Numbered from the stretch's first letter, positions 1-9,045 are shown. The stretch: DNA of 64,000 nucleotides from Microbacterium sp. PM5 (GCF_003293595.1 NZ_CP022162.1:1333737-1397736); one strand, 5' to 3'. The notes: generated by a model from the letters alone, not told the origin. Translations and numbers: made by a program.

Positions 1-2399
1 AGTTCCGAGACGGCACCGAGGTCGAGTCCGGTGTCGCGCTCGGTGTGCGCGAGGGCGGCGACGAGCGCGGACAGCGAGGGCTGGCTGGTCGTTCCCGCCA
101 TCGGCGCCGCAGCGGCATCCACGGCGTCGGCGCCCGCGGCGGCGGCGGCCAACAGCGTCGCGAGCTGACCACCGGCGGTGTCGTGCGTATGGACGTGGAC
201 CGGGACGTCGAAGCGGTCCCGCAGAGCCCGCACCAGACGCGCAGCGGCGCCGGGGCGCAGTAGCCCCGCCATGTCCTTGACGGCGAGCACGTGCGCCCCG
301 GCATCCACGATCTGCTCCGCCACGCGCAGGTAGTAGTCGAGGGTGTACAGATCCTCGGTCGGCGACAGGAGATCACCGGTGTAGCAGAGGGCGACTTCCG
401 CCAGCGTGGTGCCGGTGTGCAGTACGGCGTCGATGGCAGGCCGCATCTGGGAGACGTCGTTGAGGGCATCGAAGATGCGGAAGATGTCGACGCCCGATGC
501 CGCGGCCTCCGAGACGAAGGCATCGGTGACGCGCGTCGGATACGGCGTGTACCCCACCGTGTTACGCCCCCTCAAGAGCATCTGGATCGCCACGTTCGGC
601 ACCGCGGCCCGGAGGGCGTCCAGCCGCTCCCAGGGGTCTTCGCCGAGGAAGCGGAGCGCCACGTCGTAGGTGGCGCCGCCCCAGGCCTCGACCGAGAGCA
701 GCTGAGGGGTGAGCCGGGCGACGTAGGGCGCGACCGTCACCAGGTCCCGTGTGCGCACGCGCGTGGCCAGCAGAGACTGATGTGCGTCTCGGAACGTCGT
801 CTCGGTGACGGCGAGCGGCGTCTGAGCGCGCAGCTGCGCCGCGAACCCGGCCGGGCCCTGGCTGAGAAGGCGCTGTCGCGAACCGGCAGGAGGAGGCGTG
901 GACAGATCGACGGACGGGAGCTTCGCGCGCGGGTCGGTGACGGCGGGGATCTCTCCGTGCGGACGGTTGACGGTCGTCTCGGCCAGCCACGCCACGATCT
1001 TCGATCCGCGGTCCTTCGACCCGCGACCGCGCAGCAGCTCGGGGCGCTCGTCGATGAACGACGTGCTGACGTCACCGGCCACGAAGGCGGGATCGTCTAG
1101 CACCGCCTGCAGGAAGGGGATGTTGGTCGAGACCCCGCGGATGCGGAACTCGGCGAGGGCTCGACGCGATCGCACGACCGCGGCGCCGAAGTCCCGTCCG
1201 CGGCACGTGAGCTTGGCCAGCAGCGAGTCGAAGTGCGCACTGACCTGGGAACCCGCGGCCGTCGTCCCCCCGTCGAGGCGGATGCCGGCGCCGCCCGGCG
1301 AACGGTAGGTGGTGATCTTGCCCGTGTCGGGGCGGAACCCCTGGGTCGGGTCCTCGGTCGTGATGCGGCACTGCAGCGCCGCCCCGCGCAGGCGGATCTG
1401 GTCCTGGCGCAGGCCGAGCTCGGCGAGCGTCTCGCCGGCAGCGATGCGCATCTGCGATTGCACGAGGTCGACGTCGGTGACCTCCTCGGTCACGGTGTGC
1501 TCGACCTGGATGCGCGGGTTCATCTCGATGAAGACGGCCTCGCCGGCGCGGGGACCGGCCGTCTCGAGGAGGAACTCCACCGTTCCGGCGTTCTCGTAGC
1601 CGATCGACCGGGCGAACGCGATCGCGTGGGCGTGCAATGCCGAGGCGATGGTGGGGTCGAGGTTGGGCGCCGGCGCGATCTCGACGACTTTCTGATGACG
1701 TCGCTGCACCGAGCAGTCCCGCTCGAACAGGTGCACGGTCTCGCCGGTCTTGTCGGCGAGGATCTGCACCTCGACGTGACGCGGCCGCTGCACGGCCTGT
1801 TCCAGGAAGACGCGGGCATCGCCGAACGCGGCATCGGCCTCGCGCATCGCCTCCGCGATCGCCGGGGCCAGCTGCGGCGCGGCTTCGACCCGGCGCATTC
1901 CCCGCCCACCGCCGCCGGCGACCGCCTTCACGAAGATCGGGAAGCCGATCTCGTCCGCGCGCGCGACGAGCGCGTCGACGTCGTCCGACGCGGGCGTCGA
2001 GCGCAGCACCGGCACCCCGGCCGCGATCGCATGCTCTTTGGCGGTCACCTTGTTGCCCGCCATCTCGAGGGCGCGCGACGGCGGGCCGATGAAGACGATG
2101 CCGCTGCGCGCGGCGGCCGCGGCCAGCTCGGGGTTCTCGGAGAGGAAGCCGTAGCCGGGGTAGATGGCGTCGGCGCCCGCCTGCTCGGCCACGCGGATGA
2201 TCTCATCGACGTCGAGGTACGCACGGACGGGTTGGCCGATGGTGCCGATCTGGTACGCTTCGTCGGCCTTGAGCCGGTGCAGCGAGTACCGGTCCTCGTA
2301 GGGGTAGACCGCCACCGTCCGCGCACCCAGTTCGAAGGCGGCACGAAAGGCCCGGATCGCGATCTCTCCGCGGTTGGCCACCAGGATCTTGCGGAACAT
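1..2399 (-). CDS. pyc: Pyruvate carboxylase, C-terminal part beyond window edge
   Basis: Cytoplasmic biotin enzyme that carboxylates pyruvate to oxaloacetate (anaplerosis). The start is ATG at 2399 and about 799 residues are visible; the family is about 1130. The N-terminus MFRKILVANRGEIAIRAFRA is the biotin carboxylase start. The ATP-grasp glycine loop (AVAGGGGRGMR) and the FIEMNPRIQVEH motif follow. The carboxyltransferase domain begins at ETTFRDAHQSL and contains AVKDMAGLLRP, whose lysine is the carboxylated metal ligand. The biotinyl domain lies outside the window. It is divergent from the ParA-like gene at 2516 across 116 bp. The single-chain arrangement separates it from acetyl/propionyl-CoA carboxylase alpha subunits. 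Partial only because of the window edge. Confidence 0.97.
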   Translation of the reverse strand, partial: MFRKILVANRGEIAIRAFRAAFELGARTVAVYPYEDRYSLHRLKADEAYQIGTIGQPVRAYLDVDEIIRVAEQAGADAIYPGYGFLSENPELAAAAARSGIVFIGPPSRALEMAGNKVTAKEHAIAAGVPVLRSTPASDDVDALVARADEIGFPIFVKAVAGGGGRGMRRVEAAPQLAPAIAEAMREADAAFGDARVFLEQAVQRPRHVEVQILADKTGETVHLFERDCSVQRRHQKVVEIAPAPNLDPTIASALHAHAIAFARSIGYENAGTVEFLLETAGPRAGEAVFIEMNPRIQVEHTVTEEVTDVDLVQSQMRIAAGETLAELGLRQDQIRLRGAALQCRITTEDPTQGFRPDTGKITTYRSPGGAGIRLDGGTTAAGSQVSAHFDSLLAKLTCRGRDFGAAVVRSRRALAEFRIRGVSTNIPFLQAVLDDPAFVAGDVSTSFIDERPELLRGRGSKDRGSKIVAWLAETTVNRPHGEIPAVTDPRAKLPSVDLSTPPPAGSRQRLLSQGPAGFAAQLRAQTPLAVTETTFRDAHQSLLATRVRTRDLVTVAPYVARLTPQLLSVEAWGGATYDVALRFLGEDPWERLDALRAAVPNVAIQMLLRGRNTVGYTPYPTRVTDAFVSEAAASGVDIFRIFDALNDVSQMRPAIDAVLHTGTTLAEVALCYTGDLLSPTEDLYTLDYYLRVAEQIVDAGAHVLAVKDMAGLLRPGAAARLVRALRDRFDVPVHVHTHDTAGGQLATLLAAAAAGADAVDAAAAPMAGTTSQPSLSALVAALAHTERDTGLDLGAVSE

Positions 2400-2515
2400 G
2401 CGGACCTCTTCTCCAAGCGGCTCCCGCGCGCCGAGGGAGCAGATTCCCCGACGAGCCCACTTTTCACGAGGGCCTGAGTGTCCTCACAGCCTAGGGGACG
2501 GTAACGTAGAGCCTC

Positions 2516-3322
2516 GTGCACGTACTCTCCGTCTCCTCGCTCAAGGGGGGTGTCGGCAAGACCACCGTGACTCTCGGCCTCGCCTCCGCGGCGTTCGCCC
2601 GAGGGGTGCGGACTCTCGTCGTCGACCTCGACCCGCAATCTGACGTGTCGACGGGCATGGACATCCAGGTGGCCGGCCGGCTGAACGTGGCCGACGTGCT
2701 CGCCAATCCCAAGGAGAAGGTGGTCCGCCAGGCCATCACCGCCAGCGGCTGGGCCAAGGTGCACCCGGGCACGATCGACGTCATGATCGGCAGCCCGTCG
2801 GCGATCAACTTCGACGGCCCGCACCCGAGCGTGCGCGACGTGTGGAAGCTCGAAGAGGCTCTCGCCACCATCGAGGCCGACTACGACCTCGTCCTCATCG
2901 ACTGCGCCCCCTCGCTCAACGCACTGACGCGTACCGCATGGGCGGCTTCGGACCGGGTCATCGTGGTCACCGAACCGGGACTGTTCTCGGTCGCCGCCGC
3001 CGACCGCGCGTTGCGGGCGATCGAGGAGATCCGCCGTGGCCTGTCTCCCCGACTGCAGCCGCTCGGGATCGTCGTGAATCGCGTGCGCCCGCAGTCGATC
3101 GAGCACCAGTTCCGCATCAAGGAGCTGCGCGACATGTTCGGCCCGCTCGTCCTGTCGCCACAGCTTCCCGAGCGCACGTCGCTGCAGCAGGCGCAGGGGG
3201 CGGCGAAGCCGCTGCACATCTGGCCGGGCGACTCGGCTCAGGAGCTGGCCGGCGACTTCGACGCACTGCTGGACCGCGTCATGCGCACCGGTCGGATCAC
3301 CGCGGGCGAGCAGCGGGCCTGA
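2516..3322 (+). CDS. ParA-family ATPase, orphan (no ParB beside it)
   Basis: Deviant Walker ATPase of the ParA/MinD superfamily, 268 residues. The signature KGGVGKTT is at residues 10-17, the switch region VVDLDPQSDVS lies around residues 35-45, and LVLIDCAPSLN is the Walker B region. Such proteins position DNA or protein cargo. No ParB or parS partner lies next to it, so its cargo is unknown. The start is GTG at 2516. It has no Shine-Dalgarno, but a TAACGT hexamer at 2502-2507 lies 8 bases upstream, which suggests a leaderless transcript. It is a different protein from the scpA-linked ParA at 61765. It lies tail to tail with the MerR gene at 3413. Confidence 0.85.
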   Translation: MHVLSVSSLKGGVGKTTVTLGLASAAFARGVRTLVVDLDPQSDVSTGMDIQVAGRLNVADVLANPKEKVVRQAITASGWAKVHPGTIDVMIGSPSAINFDGPHPSVRDVWKLEEALATIEADYDLVLIDCAPSLNALTRTAWAASDRVIVVTEPGLFSVAAADRALRAIEEIRRGLSPRLQPLGIVVNRVRPQSIEHQFRIKELRDMFGPLVLSPQLPERTSLQQAQGAAKPLHIWPGDSAQELAGDFDALLDRVMRTGRITAGEQRA

Positions 3323-3412
3323 CCTTTTCCGTCACACAGCGGTCGGTCGTCGATCGGGCGCCGAAGACGCGAGTCGACAAGCAGCGCGTTGGACTGCGGC
3401 GCCGTTGCCTTC

Positions 3413-3958
3413 TCAGGCGGACTTGACGGCGCGACGAGCGGCGAGTTCGTCGACGGGGTCCGGAGCCTGCGGATCGAAGTCGAGCAAGGTCGATTCGACC
3501 TCGTGCAGCACTTTGCCGACGGCGATACCGAACACGCCCTGTCCTCGACTGACGAGGTCGATGACTTCGTCGTTCGAGGTGCAGAGATAGACGGACGCGC
3601 CGTCGCTCATCAGCGTGGTGCCGGCGAGATCGCGGATGCCGGCGGCACGAAGCTGCTCGACCGCCGTGCGGATCTGCTGCAGGGAGATGCCGGTATCGAG
3701 AAGCCGCTTCACCAGTTTGAGCACGAGGATGTCGCGGAAGCCGTAGAGACGCTGCGATCCCGAACCGCTGGCGCCGCGGACGGTGGGCTGGACGAGTTCG
3801 GTACGCGCCCAGTAGTCGAGCTGACGATAGGTGATGCCGGCTGCGCGTGCAGCGACGGCGCCGCGGTACCCGACCTCGTCATCCATCTGCGGCAGACCGT
3901 CCGTGAACAGCAGCTCGGTGGCGAAGCGGACCTCATCAGGCGCATCGTGCGCGGTCAT
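3413..3958 (-). CDS. MerR-family regulator of the ResR/McdR (Rv1830-like) type
   Basis: DNA-binding regulator of 181 residues. A MerR winged helix covers roughly residues 28-100, with ITYRQLDYWARTELVQPT as the recognition region and YGFRDILVLKLVKRLLDTG after it. The start at 3958 is chosen because a GGAGG sits 5 bases upstream; an ATG at 3970 is in frame but less well placed. Position downstream of garA and another MerR gene matches mycobacterial Rv1827-Rv1830, where the last gene encodes a growth and division regulator. Here no bifunctional nuclease gene lies between the two MerR genes. The link to growth control is inferred from synteny. A 103-bp gap separates it from ftsR, so it may have its own promoter. 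Confidence 0.85.
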   Translation of the reverse strand: MTAHDAPDEVRFATELLFTDGLPQMDDEVGYRGAVAARAAGITYRQLDYWARTELVQPTVRGASGSGSQRLYGFRDILVLKLVKRLLDTGISLQQIRTAVEQLRAAGIRDLAGTTLMSDGASVYLCTSNDEVIDLVSRGQGVFGIAVGKVLHEVESTLLDFDPQAPDPVDELAARRAVKSA

Positions 3959-4061
3959 GCTCGCCTCCATGTGGACAGTGCGTCGTTTCCTCCACGGTAG
4001 ATCAGCCGAGTGCCTGCGGCAACGACATCCGCATCCCGACGCTCGGCGTGTCGCGCCGCCG

Positions 4062-4745
4062 TCACGGCGCGATGCGGTCCAGCGCCGCGTGCGCGAACGC
4101 CGCGCGCACTTCGTCCAGGCGACGAAGCAGCTCGGGAGCGAGCTCGCCCGCACGTGCACGCGACACGGCGTCCGAGCGGCGCAACAGGGGCGTCAGCGCG
4201 CTCTCGACGAGCGCGACCTCACGCTCCGCCGCCTGCCGGACGCCCCGCACGTGGCGGGGCTGGATGCCGTGCCCGTCGAGGGCCACGAGCGCACGAAGCA
4301 CACTCAGCGTCTTGTCGTCGTAGCTCTCGGCTGCCGCGATGAGCCCGGCGCGTACGGCATCGTTCAGCAGCGCCGCCGACGCTCCTGCCGTCTGCAGCAG
4401 TTCCTCGCGGCGATAGCGGCGCGGGGCGGTGACGATCGACGCCGTCGCCGGCGGCGCGACGATGCCGCCGTGCTGTTCGTCGAGATACTCGCGAATTCGC
4501 GCAAGGGGCATGTAGTGGTCGCGCTGAAGCGTGAGCGCGGTGCGCAGTCGCTCGACGTCGAGAGGCGAGAACTTGCGATACCCCGACTCGGTTCGCAGCG
4601 GCGTGACGATGCCCTGCACTTCGAGGTAGCGCAGCTTGCTCGCGCTGAGATCGGAGAACTCCGGCGTCAGGCGTGCGAGCACCTGACCAATGCTGAGATA
4701 ACCCGAGGACGACGCACGTCCACGGGGTGAGACAGCCGGGCTCAC
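4062..4745 (-). CDS. ftsR: MerR-family regulator FtsR
   Basis: Predicted transcriptional regulator of 227 residues, matching the FtsR family, which controls ftsZ in corynebacteria. The N-terminal MerR domain (residues about 15-85) includes YLSIGQVLARL, KLRYLEVQGIV and ESGYRKFSPLDVERL. The C-terminal half is helical and probably mediates dimerisation or effector response. The start is GTG at 4745, and GTGA overlaps the garA stop, so translation is probably coupled to garA. The first 14 residues are basic and low in complexity, so a start inside the gene is possible. Assignment rests on the N-terminal sequence and the garA-ftsR order. Confidence 0.85.
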   Translation of the reverse strand: MSPAVSPRGRASSSGYLSIGQVLARLTPEFSDLSASKLRYLEVQGIVTPLRTESGYRKFSPLDVERLRTALTLQRDHYMPLARIREYLDEQHGGIVAPPATASIVTAPRRYRREELLQTAGASAALLNDAVRAGLIAAAESYDDKTLSVLRALVALDGHGIQPRHVRGVRQAAEREVALVESALTPLLRRSDAVSRARAGELAPELLRRLDEVRAAFAHAALDRIAP

Positions 4746-5236
4746 CCGCTCGTCACCTGACCGCGGTCGACCGGCGACGCGAAGAAGTTGAGGCGGAACT
4801 TGCCGATGCGCACCTCGGAGCCGTCGACGAGCACGGCGCGGTCCACCCGTTCACCGTTGACATAGCTGCCGTTCAGGGAGCGCTGGTCGACGAGCTCGAA
4901 GACGGCGCCGGTGCGGGTGATCTCCGCGTGACGACGAGAGACGGTGACATCGTCGAAGAAGATGTCGGCCTCGGGATGGCGCCCGACCGTGGTGACATCG
5001 GTGTCGAGCAGATAGCGTGCGCCCGCCGTGGGACCGGAGCGGACGAGCAGCAGCGCAGCGCGAGACGGAAGCGCATCGATGGCCTCCCGCTCGACGTCCG
5101 TCAGGTCCGTTCCGAACGGCACGAAGGAGAGGTCGGAATCGTGACCGAAAGTCTGGGTGGTGTCGGCAGAGCCGGCACTCCCGGCGTCACGTCGGATACC
5201 GCTGACACCAGCGTCTCGAGCGTTCTCTTCCACCAT
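4742..5236 (-). CDS. garA: FHA-domain metabolic regulator GarA/OdhI
   Basis: Small cytoplasmic FHA protein of 164 residues. In actinobacteria this family binds and inhibits 2-oxoglutarate dehydrogenase and is switched off when Ser/Thr kinases phosphorylate an N-terminal TT pair. Here DTTQTF carries the threonines at 26-27. The FHA core is typical: VGRHPEADIFFDD (from 84), VSRRHAEI (99-106) and LNGSYVNGERV (121-131). The start ATG at 5236 follows a strong GGAAGGAGG. It is first in an apparent operon with ftsR (GTGA overlap). The kinase-target role is known for the family and not shown here. Confidence 0.92.
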   Translation of the reverse strand: MVEENARDAGVSGIRRDAGSAGSADTTQTFGHDSDLSFVPFGTDLTDVEREAIDALPSRAALLLVRSGPTAGARYLLDTDVTTVGRHPEADIFFDDVTVSRRHAEITRTGAVFELVDQRSLNGSYVNGERVDRAVLVDGSEVRIGKFRLNFFASPVDRGQVTSG

Positions 5237-5444
5237 GGCCTCCTTCCTCTTCACCCTAACGGATCGACCCGGGCTGCGAACCCCCGCCGGGGAACCGGGT
5301 TTCGCGCCGCGCCAGCCCCGATCCCGCCGAGCGGTGCGACTCAGCGGCGTGTGTCGATGTGTGACGCCGTCCGCGCGGACGGCCTTCGCCCCGACGTAGC
5401 CTGATCGCACCGCCACCACGGGCGGCATCCACGAGAGGAACCCC

Positions 5445-5789
5445 GTGTCCGCAGCGCAGAACCGCCTCACGCCCGCACCGGTGCGTCAGGACGCCATCTG
5501 CATGTGCGCGACGGGCCGCGGTTGCTCTTCCTTCGCGGCCGGCCACGCCGTCCACCTGATCCAGTCGCGGCTGGTGTCGGCAACGCCCGGAGAATGGGTC
5601 GACGCGATCGCGGTCGCCTCAGCGGCCGACGGCACGCTCACGATCGTCACCCTCGAGGGGCGCGAGATCGAACTGTGGAACGGCGCCGGGGCCGCGGCGT
5701 CCGTGCAACGGGGTACGCCGGTCGCGTTCCACCCGCGCTATCACGCGCTCCACGCCGGAGGACGGCTCTTCAACGTGCTCGCGGTCTGA
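5445..5789 (+). CDS. Conserved hypothetical protein, 114 aa
   Basis: I do not recognise a family. The protein is soluble, with no signal peptide or membrane segment. It has a CMCATGRGC cluster near residues 19-27 (three cysteines) that could bind metal or form disulfides. The remainder looks like a beta-rich domain (DGTLTIVTLEGREIELW, HALHAGGRLFNVLAV). The GTG start at 5445 is preceded by GAGAGGA. The gene is divergent from garA across about 208 bp and convergent with the copper-storage gene at 5811. Base composition and codon use resemble its neighbours, so it is probably a real gene. Confidence 0.65.
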   Translation: MSAAQNRLTPAPVRQDAICMCATGRGCSSFAAGHAVHLIQSRLVSATPGEWVDAIAVASAADGTLTIVTLEGREIELWNGAGAAASVQRGTPVAFHPRYHALHAGGRLFNVLAV

Positions 5790-5810
5790 GTCGAGAGGGA
5801 CGGGTGCCGC

Positions 5811-6209
5811 TCAGGCGGCCGCCATCATCGCGTCTTTGACCGCCATGCACGCATCCATACAGGCCCGGCACGCGTCCGCGCACATGGCGCACACGGGGCT
5901 GTCATCAGCGTGCATCATGCACATGTCCATGCACGTCTGACACATCGCGATGCAGGCGTCGAGCATCGCCATCATCGACGCCGGCGCCATGCCCGGCATC
6001 CGCAGCATGGCACGCATCATGGTGTTGCACATGTCGGCGCAGTTCATGCACGACGGGGCACAGTCCATCATCTGCATCGAGCACACCGTGCAGGCCTGCT
6101 CACAGGCGGCACAGGCGTCCATGCAGGCCTGCATGACCGCGGCATCCATCGCGGGCATCTCGGCCATCGACATCTCGCCGGCCATCGCTTCCATCATCCT
6201 GGCGTCCAT
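5811..6209 (-). CDS. Csp-type copper storage protein (Met/Cys-rich four-helix bundle)
   Basis: Protein of 132 residues with about 33 methionines and 18 cysteines. The cysteines occur in CxxxC and CxxC spacings (MQACMDACAACEQACTVC; MCADACRACMDAC), the hallmark of the four-helix-bundle copper-binding family (Csp, DUF326), where inward-facing cysteines hold many Cu(I) ions. No Tat or Sec signal is visible, so a cytosolic Csp3-like store is expected. The N-terminal 25 residues are an additional Met-rich tail (MMEAMAGEMSMAEMPAM). The ATG start at 6209 is preceded by GGAAGGA. It is divergent from copC with a perfect palindrome between them, which supports joint copper control. Confidence 0.9.
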   Translation of the reverse strand: MDARMMEAMAGEMSMAEMPAMDAAVMQACMDACAACEQACTVCSMQMMDCAPSCMNCADMCNTMMRAMLRMPGMAPASMMAMLDACIAMCQTCMDMCMMHADDSPVCAMCADACRACMDACMAVKDAMMAAA

Positions 6210-6231
6210 CTCCCACCGTCCTTCCGGTCAC

Positions 6232-6250
6232 GGCGAGCGCGACGCTCGCC
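6232..6250. promoter_or_regulatory. Perfect inverted repeat between csp and copC
   Basis: GGCGAGCG-CGA-CGCTCGCC is a perfect 8-bp inverted repeat with a 3-bp centre, placed 22 bp before the csp start and 57 bp before the copC start. It may be an operator for a copper-sensing repressor serving both genes. No such regulator gene is in the window. A hairpin in the csp 5' leader is the alternative. Confidence 0.5.
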
Positions 6251-6307
6251 TGCCGCCATGCTAGGACTCCGACCCGGCGCACAACAGGCGCGGATAGGGT
6301 CGAGGAC

Positions 6308-6889
6308 GTGATGTCACACAGAGTTCATACGTTCCGTTCGGTCCTCGTCGGCCTCGTCGCACTCCTGCTCGGCGGACTCTCCGTCGCCGTGGCCTCCCCC
6401 GCGTGGGCGCACGATGAGCTGATCGGCGCCGACCCGGGCGTGAACGCCGAGGTCGGCACGCTGCCCGCCCAGATCACCATGACGTTCAGCGGCGTGCTGA
6501 TGGACGAGCCCGGCGCGACGCAGGTCGTGGTGACGGATGCCGCGGGAGCCTCGCTCACCGACGGCGATCCGACGCTGGACGGCACGCATCTGACGCAGGG
6601 GCTCGCCGGCAGCGCGTCCGGCCCGGTGACCGTGACGTGGCGCGTGGTCTCCAGCGACGGCCACCCGGTCTCGGGGCAGTACACGTTCACCGTGGCGGGC
6701 GGCTCGTCGCAGACGGCCGCTCCCGCCGAAACGACGACCACACAGACACTCACCGCGACGCCGACATCGAACGGCGATGGCGGTGTCCCGGTGTTCGTCT
6801 GGGTGCTGCTCGGCCTGGTGCTCGCCGCCGCCCTCGGCGCCCTCGTGGCGGTGCTTCTGCGGAAGTCCCGAGCCACCCCCGAGGACTAG
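6308..6889 (+). CDS. copC: CopC-domain copper-binding protein with C-terminal membrane anchor
   Basis: Exported copper carrier. Counting from the ATG at 6311, a Sec signal ends AWA|H, so the mature N-terminus is His34, the usual Cu(II) ligand of CopC. The second ligand motif SSDGHPVSGQYTF is present. A Thr-rich linker follows, then one C-terminal membrane helix (VPVFVWVLLGLVLAAALGAL) with a short basic tail, the YcnJ/YobA-like layout. The start is either GTG 6308 or ATG 6311. TAGGGT at 6295-6300 lies 7 bases before the GTG, and a GAGGA could serve the ATG. It is divergent from the copper-storage gene. No CopD domain is fused or adjacent. Confidence 0.88.
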   Translation: MMSHRVHTFRSVLVGLVALLLGGLSVAVASPAWAHDELIGADPGVNAEVGTLPAQITMTFSGVLMDEPGATQVVVTDAAGASLTDGDPTLDGTHLTQGLAGSASGPVTVTWRVVSSDGHPVSGQYTFTVAGGSSQTAAPAETTTTQTLTATPTSNGDGGVPVFVWVLLGLVLAAALGALVAVLLRKSRATPED

Positions 6890-6898
6890 GCTGAGAGC

Positions 6899-8299
6899 AT
6901 GCCTCATTTCAACGTCGTCGTCCTCGGTGCCGGCCCTGGTGGCTATGTCGCGGCGGTCCGCGCCGCCCAGCTCGGCCAGTCCGTCGCCATCATCGAAGAG
7001 AAGTACTGGGGCGGTGTCTGCCTCAACGTCGGCTGCATCCCCTCCAAGGCGCTTCTGAAGAACGCCGAGATCGCCCACACCCTGAAGCACAAGGCCGACT
7101 TCTTCGGCATCACGGGTGAGTTCAGCCTCGACTTCGGCACGGCGTGGGACCGGTCGCGCGTCGTCGCCGACGGCCGCGTCAAGGGCATCCACTACCTGAT
7201 GAAGAAGAACAAGGTCACCGAGTTCGAGGGCCGGGGCACCTTCACCGGCCCCAAGGCGATCTCGGTCGCCAAGAGCGACGGCTCCACCGAAGAGGTCACG
7301 TTCGACAACGTCATCATCGCGACCGGCTCGACGGTGCGCCTGCTCCCGGGCGTGACGCTGAGCGAGAACGTCGTGACGTACGAGGAGCAGATCCTCACGC
7401 GTGATCTGCCGAACTCGATCGTCATCGTCGGCGCCGGCGCCATCGGCATGGAGTTCGCCTACGTCATGACGAACTACGGCGTGAAGGTGACGATCATCGA
7501 GTTCCTCGACCGGGCCCTCCCCAACGAGGACGCGGACGTCTCGAAGGAGATCGCGAAGCAGTACAAGAACCTCGGCGTCGACATCCTCGTCTCGACCAAG
7601 GTGGAGTCGGTCGTCGACTCCGGCGACAAGGTCACGGTGACCTACACCGACAACAAGAGCGGCGCGCAGGGCTCGATCGAAGCCGACAAGGTGCTCATGT
7701 CGATCGGCTTCGCTCCCCGGGTCGAGGGCTTCGGCCTGGAGAACACCGGCGTGAAGCTCACCGAGCGCGGCGCCATCGAGATCGACGACTTCATGCGTAC
7801 CAACGTCGAGGGCATCTACGCCATCGGTGACGTCACGGCCAAGCTGCAGCTCGCCCACGTCGCCGAGGCGCAGGGCGTCGTCGCCGCCGAGACGATCGGT
7901 GGCGCAGAGACCATGGCGCTCGGCGACTACCGCATGATGCCGCGTGCGACCTTCTGCTCGCCGCAGGTGGCGTCGTTCGGCTACACCGAGGCGCAGTACA
8001 AGGAGACCGGACGCGAGTACAAGGTCGCGACCTTCCCCTTCATGGCCAACGGCAAAGCGCACGGCCTCGGCGAGCCGGTCGGCTTCGTCAAGCTCATCGC
8101 GGATGCCGAGCACCTCGAGCTCGTCGGCGGCCACCTCATCGGCCCCGACGTGTCGGAGCTGCTGCCGGAGCTCACCCTCGCCCAGAAGTGGGACCTGACC
8201 GCTCTGGAGCTGGCGCGCAACGTGCACACCCACCCGACGCTGTCCGAGGCTCTGCAGGAGGCCTTCCACGGTCTCGCGGGACACATGATCAACCTCTGA
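6899..8299 (+). CDS. lpdA: Dihydrolipoyl dehydrogenase
   Basis: E3 flavoprotein of the 2-oxoacid dehydrogenase complexes, 466 residues, the usual length. It oxidises dihydrolipoamide with NAD+. The FAD site [10 protein letters not shown] is at 10-19, and the redox-active disulfide CLNVGC is at Cys41/Cys46. The NAD site is [14 protein letters not shown], the second FAD motif is IYAIGDV, and the C-terminal catalytic HTHPTLSEA is near 446. ATG 6899 has TAGGCT exactly 6 bases upstream (6887-6892, overlapping the copC stop), which suggests a leaderless mRNA. No E1/E2 genes are adjacent. A strong hairpin terminator follows. Confidence 0.97.
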   Translation: MPHFNVVVLGAGPGGYVAAVRAAQLGQSVAIIEEKYWGGVCLNVGCIPSKALLKNAEIAHTLKHKADFFGITGEFSLDFGTAWDRSRVVADGRVKGIHYLMKKNKVTEFEGRGTFTGPKAISVAKSDGSTEEVTFDNVIIATGSTVRLLPGVTLSENVVTYEEQILTRDLPNSIVIVGAGAIGMEFAYVMTNYGVKVTIIEFLDRALPNEDADVSKEIAKQYKNLGVDILVSTKVESVVDSGDKVTVTYTDNKSGAQGSIEADKVLMSIGFAPRVEGFGLENTGVKLTERGAIEIDDFMRTNVEGIYAIGDVTAKLQLAHVAEAQGVVAAETIGGAETMALGDYRMMPRATFCSPQVASFGYTEAQYKETGREYKVATFPFMANGKAHGLGEPVGFVKLIADAEHLELVGGHLIGPDVSELLPELTLAQKWDLTALELARNVHTHPTLSEALQEAFHGLAGHMINL

Positions 8300-8334
8300 G
8301 CTCCGTGAGCTCTGGAGTACGCTGACTCCTACGA

Positions 8335-8371
8335 CTGACGCCGCCCCAACCGAAGCCGGGGGCGGCGTCAG
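8335..8371. terminator. Bidirectional hairpin terminator between lpdA and the CYTH gene
   Basis: CTGACGCCGCCCC (8335-8347) and GGGGCGGCGTCAG (8359-8371) form a perfect 13-bp stem with an 11-base loop. It sits between two convergent genes, 36 bp after lpdA and 30 bp before the end of the CYTH gene, so it can serve both. The T-run is weak (TGGTTT), as is common in high-GC actinobacteria. Confidence 0.85.
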
Positions 8372-8400
8372 TGGTTTCGCGGCATCCGAGCGAGCCGCGA

Positions 8401-9045
8401 TCAGAGGCCGAGCGTGCGAGCGAGCTTGGAATCGGATGCCGCGGGGCGTCCGCCCACCGCCGCGACGGCAGCGGTGACCGCATCGAAGAGCGCAGTGCGG
8501 GTGGCGCCGACGGGCGCCGCGGGTCCGAGCTCGAACTCCCACTCGCGCCATGTCGTCTGCACACCGCGGGTCTCGTCGGTCGCGACCACGTGGTCGTCGA
8601 CGAATTCCGCGACGAGCGCGCCCGCCTCATCGCGGAGGGCGTAGGCATGGCGATCGTTGACGATGCGGGCGATGGGTGCCAGGGCGCCGGAGGCGATCTC
8701 TGCCACGGCGGCGGCGACGGCATCCGGGACGCTCACTTCGCCCGCGGACGCGCCACCCTTCGCTCCATCGAGCGGCCAATGCGTCTCCAGCCGCCCGCCG
8801 TCAGCGGTCTTGGGTCCCTTGATGTGCCATCCCTCGTCCGGTCCGCCGGTGCGACGGCGCACCGCGTAGCCGGAGCGTCCCAGGGCGAAGCCCGGCACAT
8901 CCAGATACCGGGCATCGAGGTCGCGACGCGCAGGCCCCTCGACGACGGCGACACCCGGCAGACCCGACAGGTCGGGAAGCGGGGTGTCGCCGTGGACGTC
9001 GAAGGTCAGCTCGATCTCGAGCGCGCGTGCCGGCTCCGGCGTCAC
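8401..9045 (-). CDS. CYTH-domain protein
   Basis: CYTH-fold protein of 214 residues, a family that hydrolyses triphosphates or acts on triphosphorylated substrates inside a metal-binding tunnel. Visible blocks are LEIELTFDV at 9-17, a YLDVPGFALGRSGYAVRRRTGG strand pair near 47-69, and GWHIKGPK. The usual ExExK start motif reads E-I-E-L-T here, lacking the lysine, so catalytic competence is uncertain. The start is GTG 9045; GTGA overlaps the stop of the 75-aa gene upstream, indicating coupling. The substrate is not predictable from sequence. Confidence 0.8.
   Translation of the reverse strand: MTPEPARALEIELTFDVHGDTPLPDLSGLPGVAVVEGPARRDLDARYLDVPGFALGRSGYAVRRRTGGPDEGWHIKGPKTADGGRLETHWPLDGAKGGASAGEVSVPDAVAAAVAEIASGALAPIARIVNDRHAYALRDEAGALVAEFVDDHVVATDETRGVQTTWREWEFELGPAAPVGATRTALFDAVTAAVAAVGGRPAASDSKLARTLGL

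Noticed and set aside
3413..4159. MerR gene starting at 4159
   Set aside because: The extra N-terminus is Arg/Cys-rich and overlaps ftsR on the same strand; the GGAGG before 3958 marks the real start.
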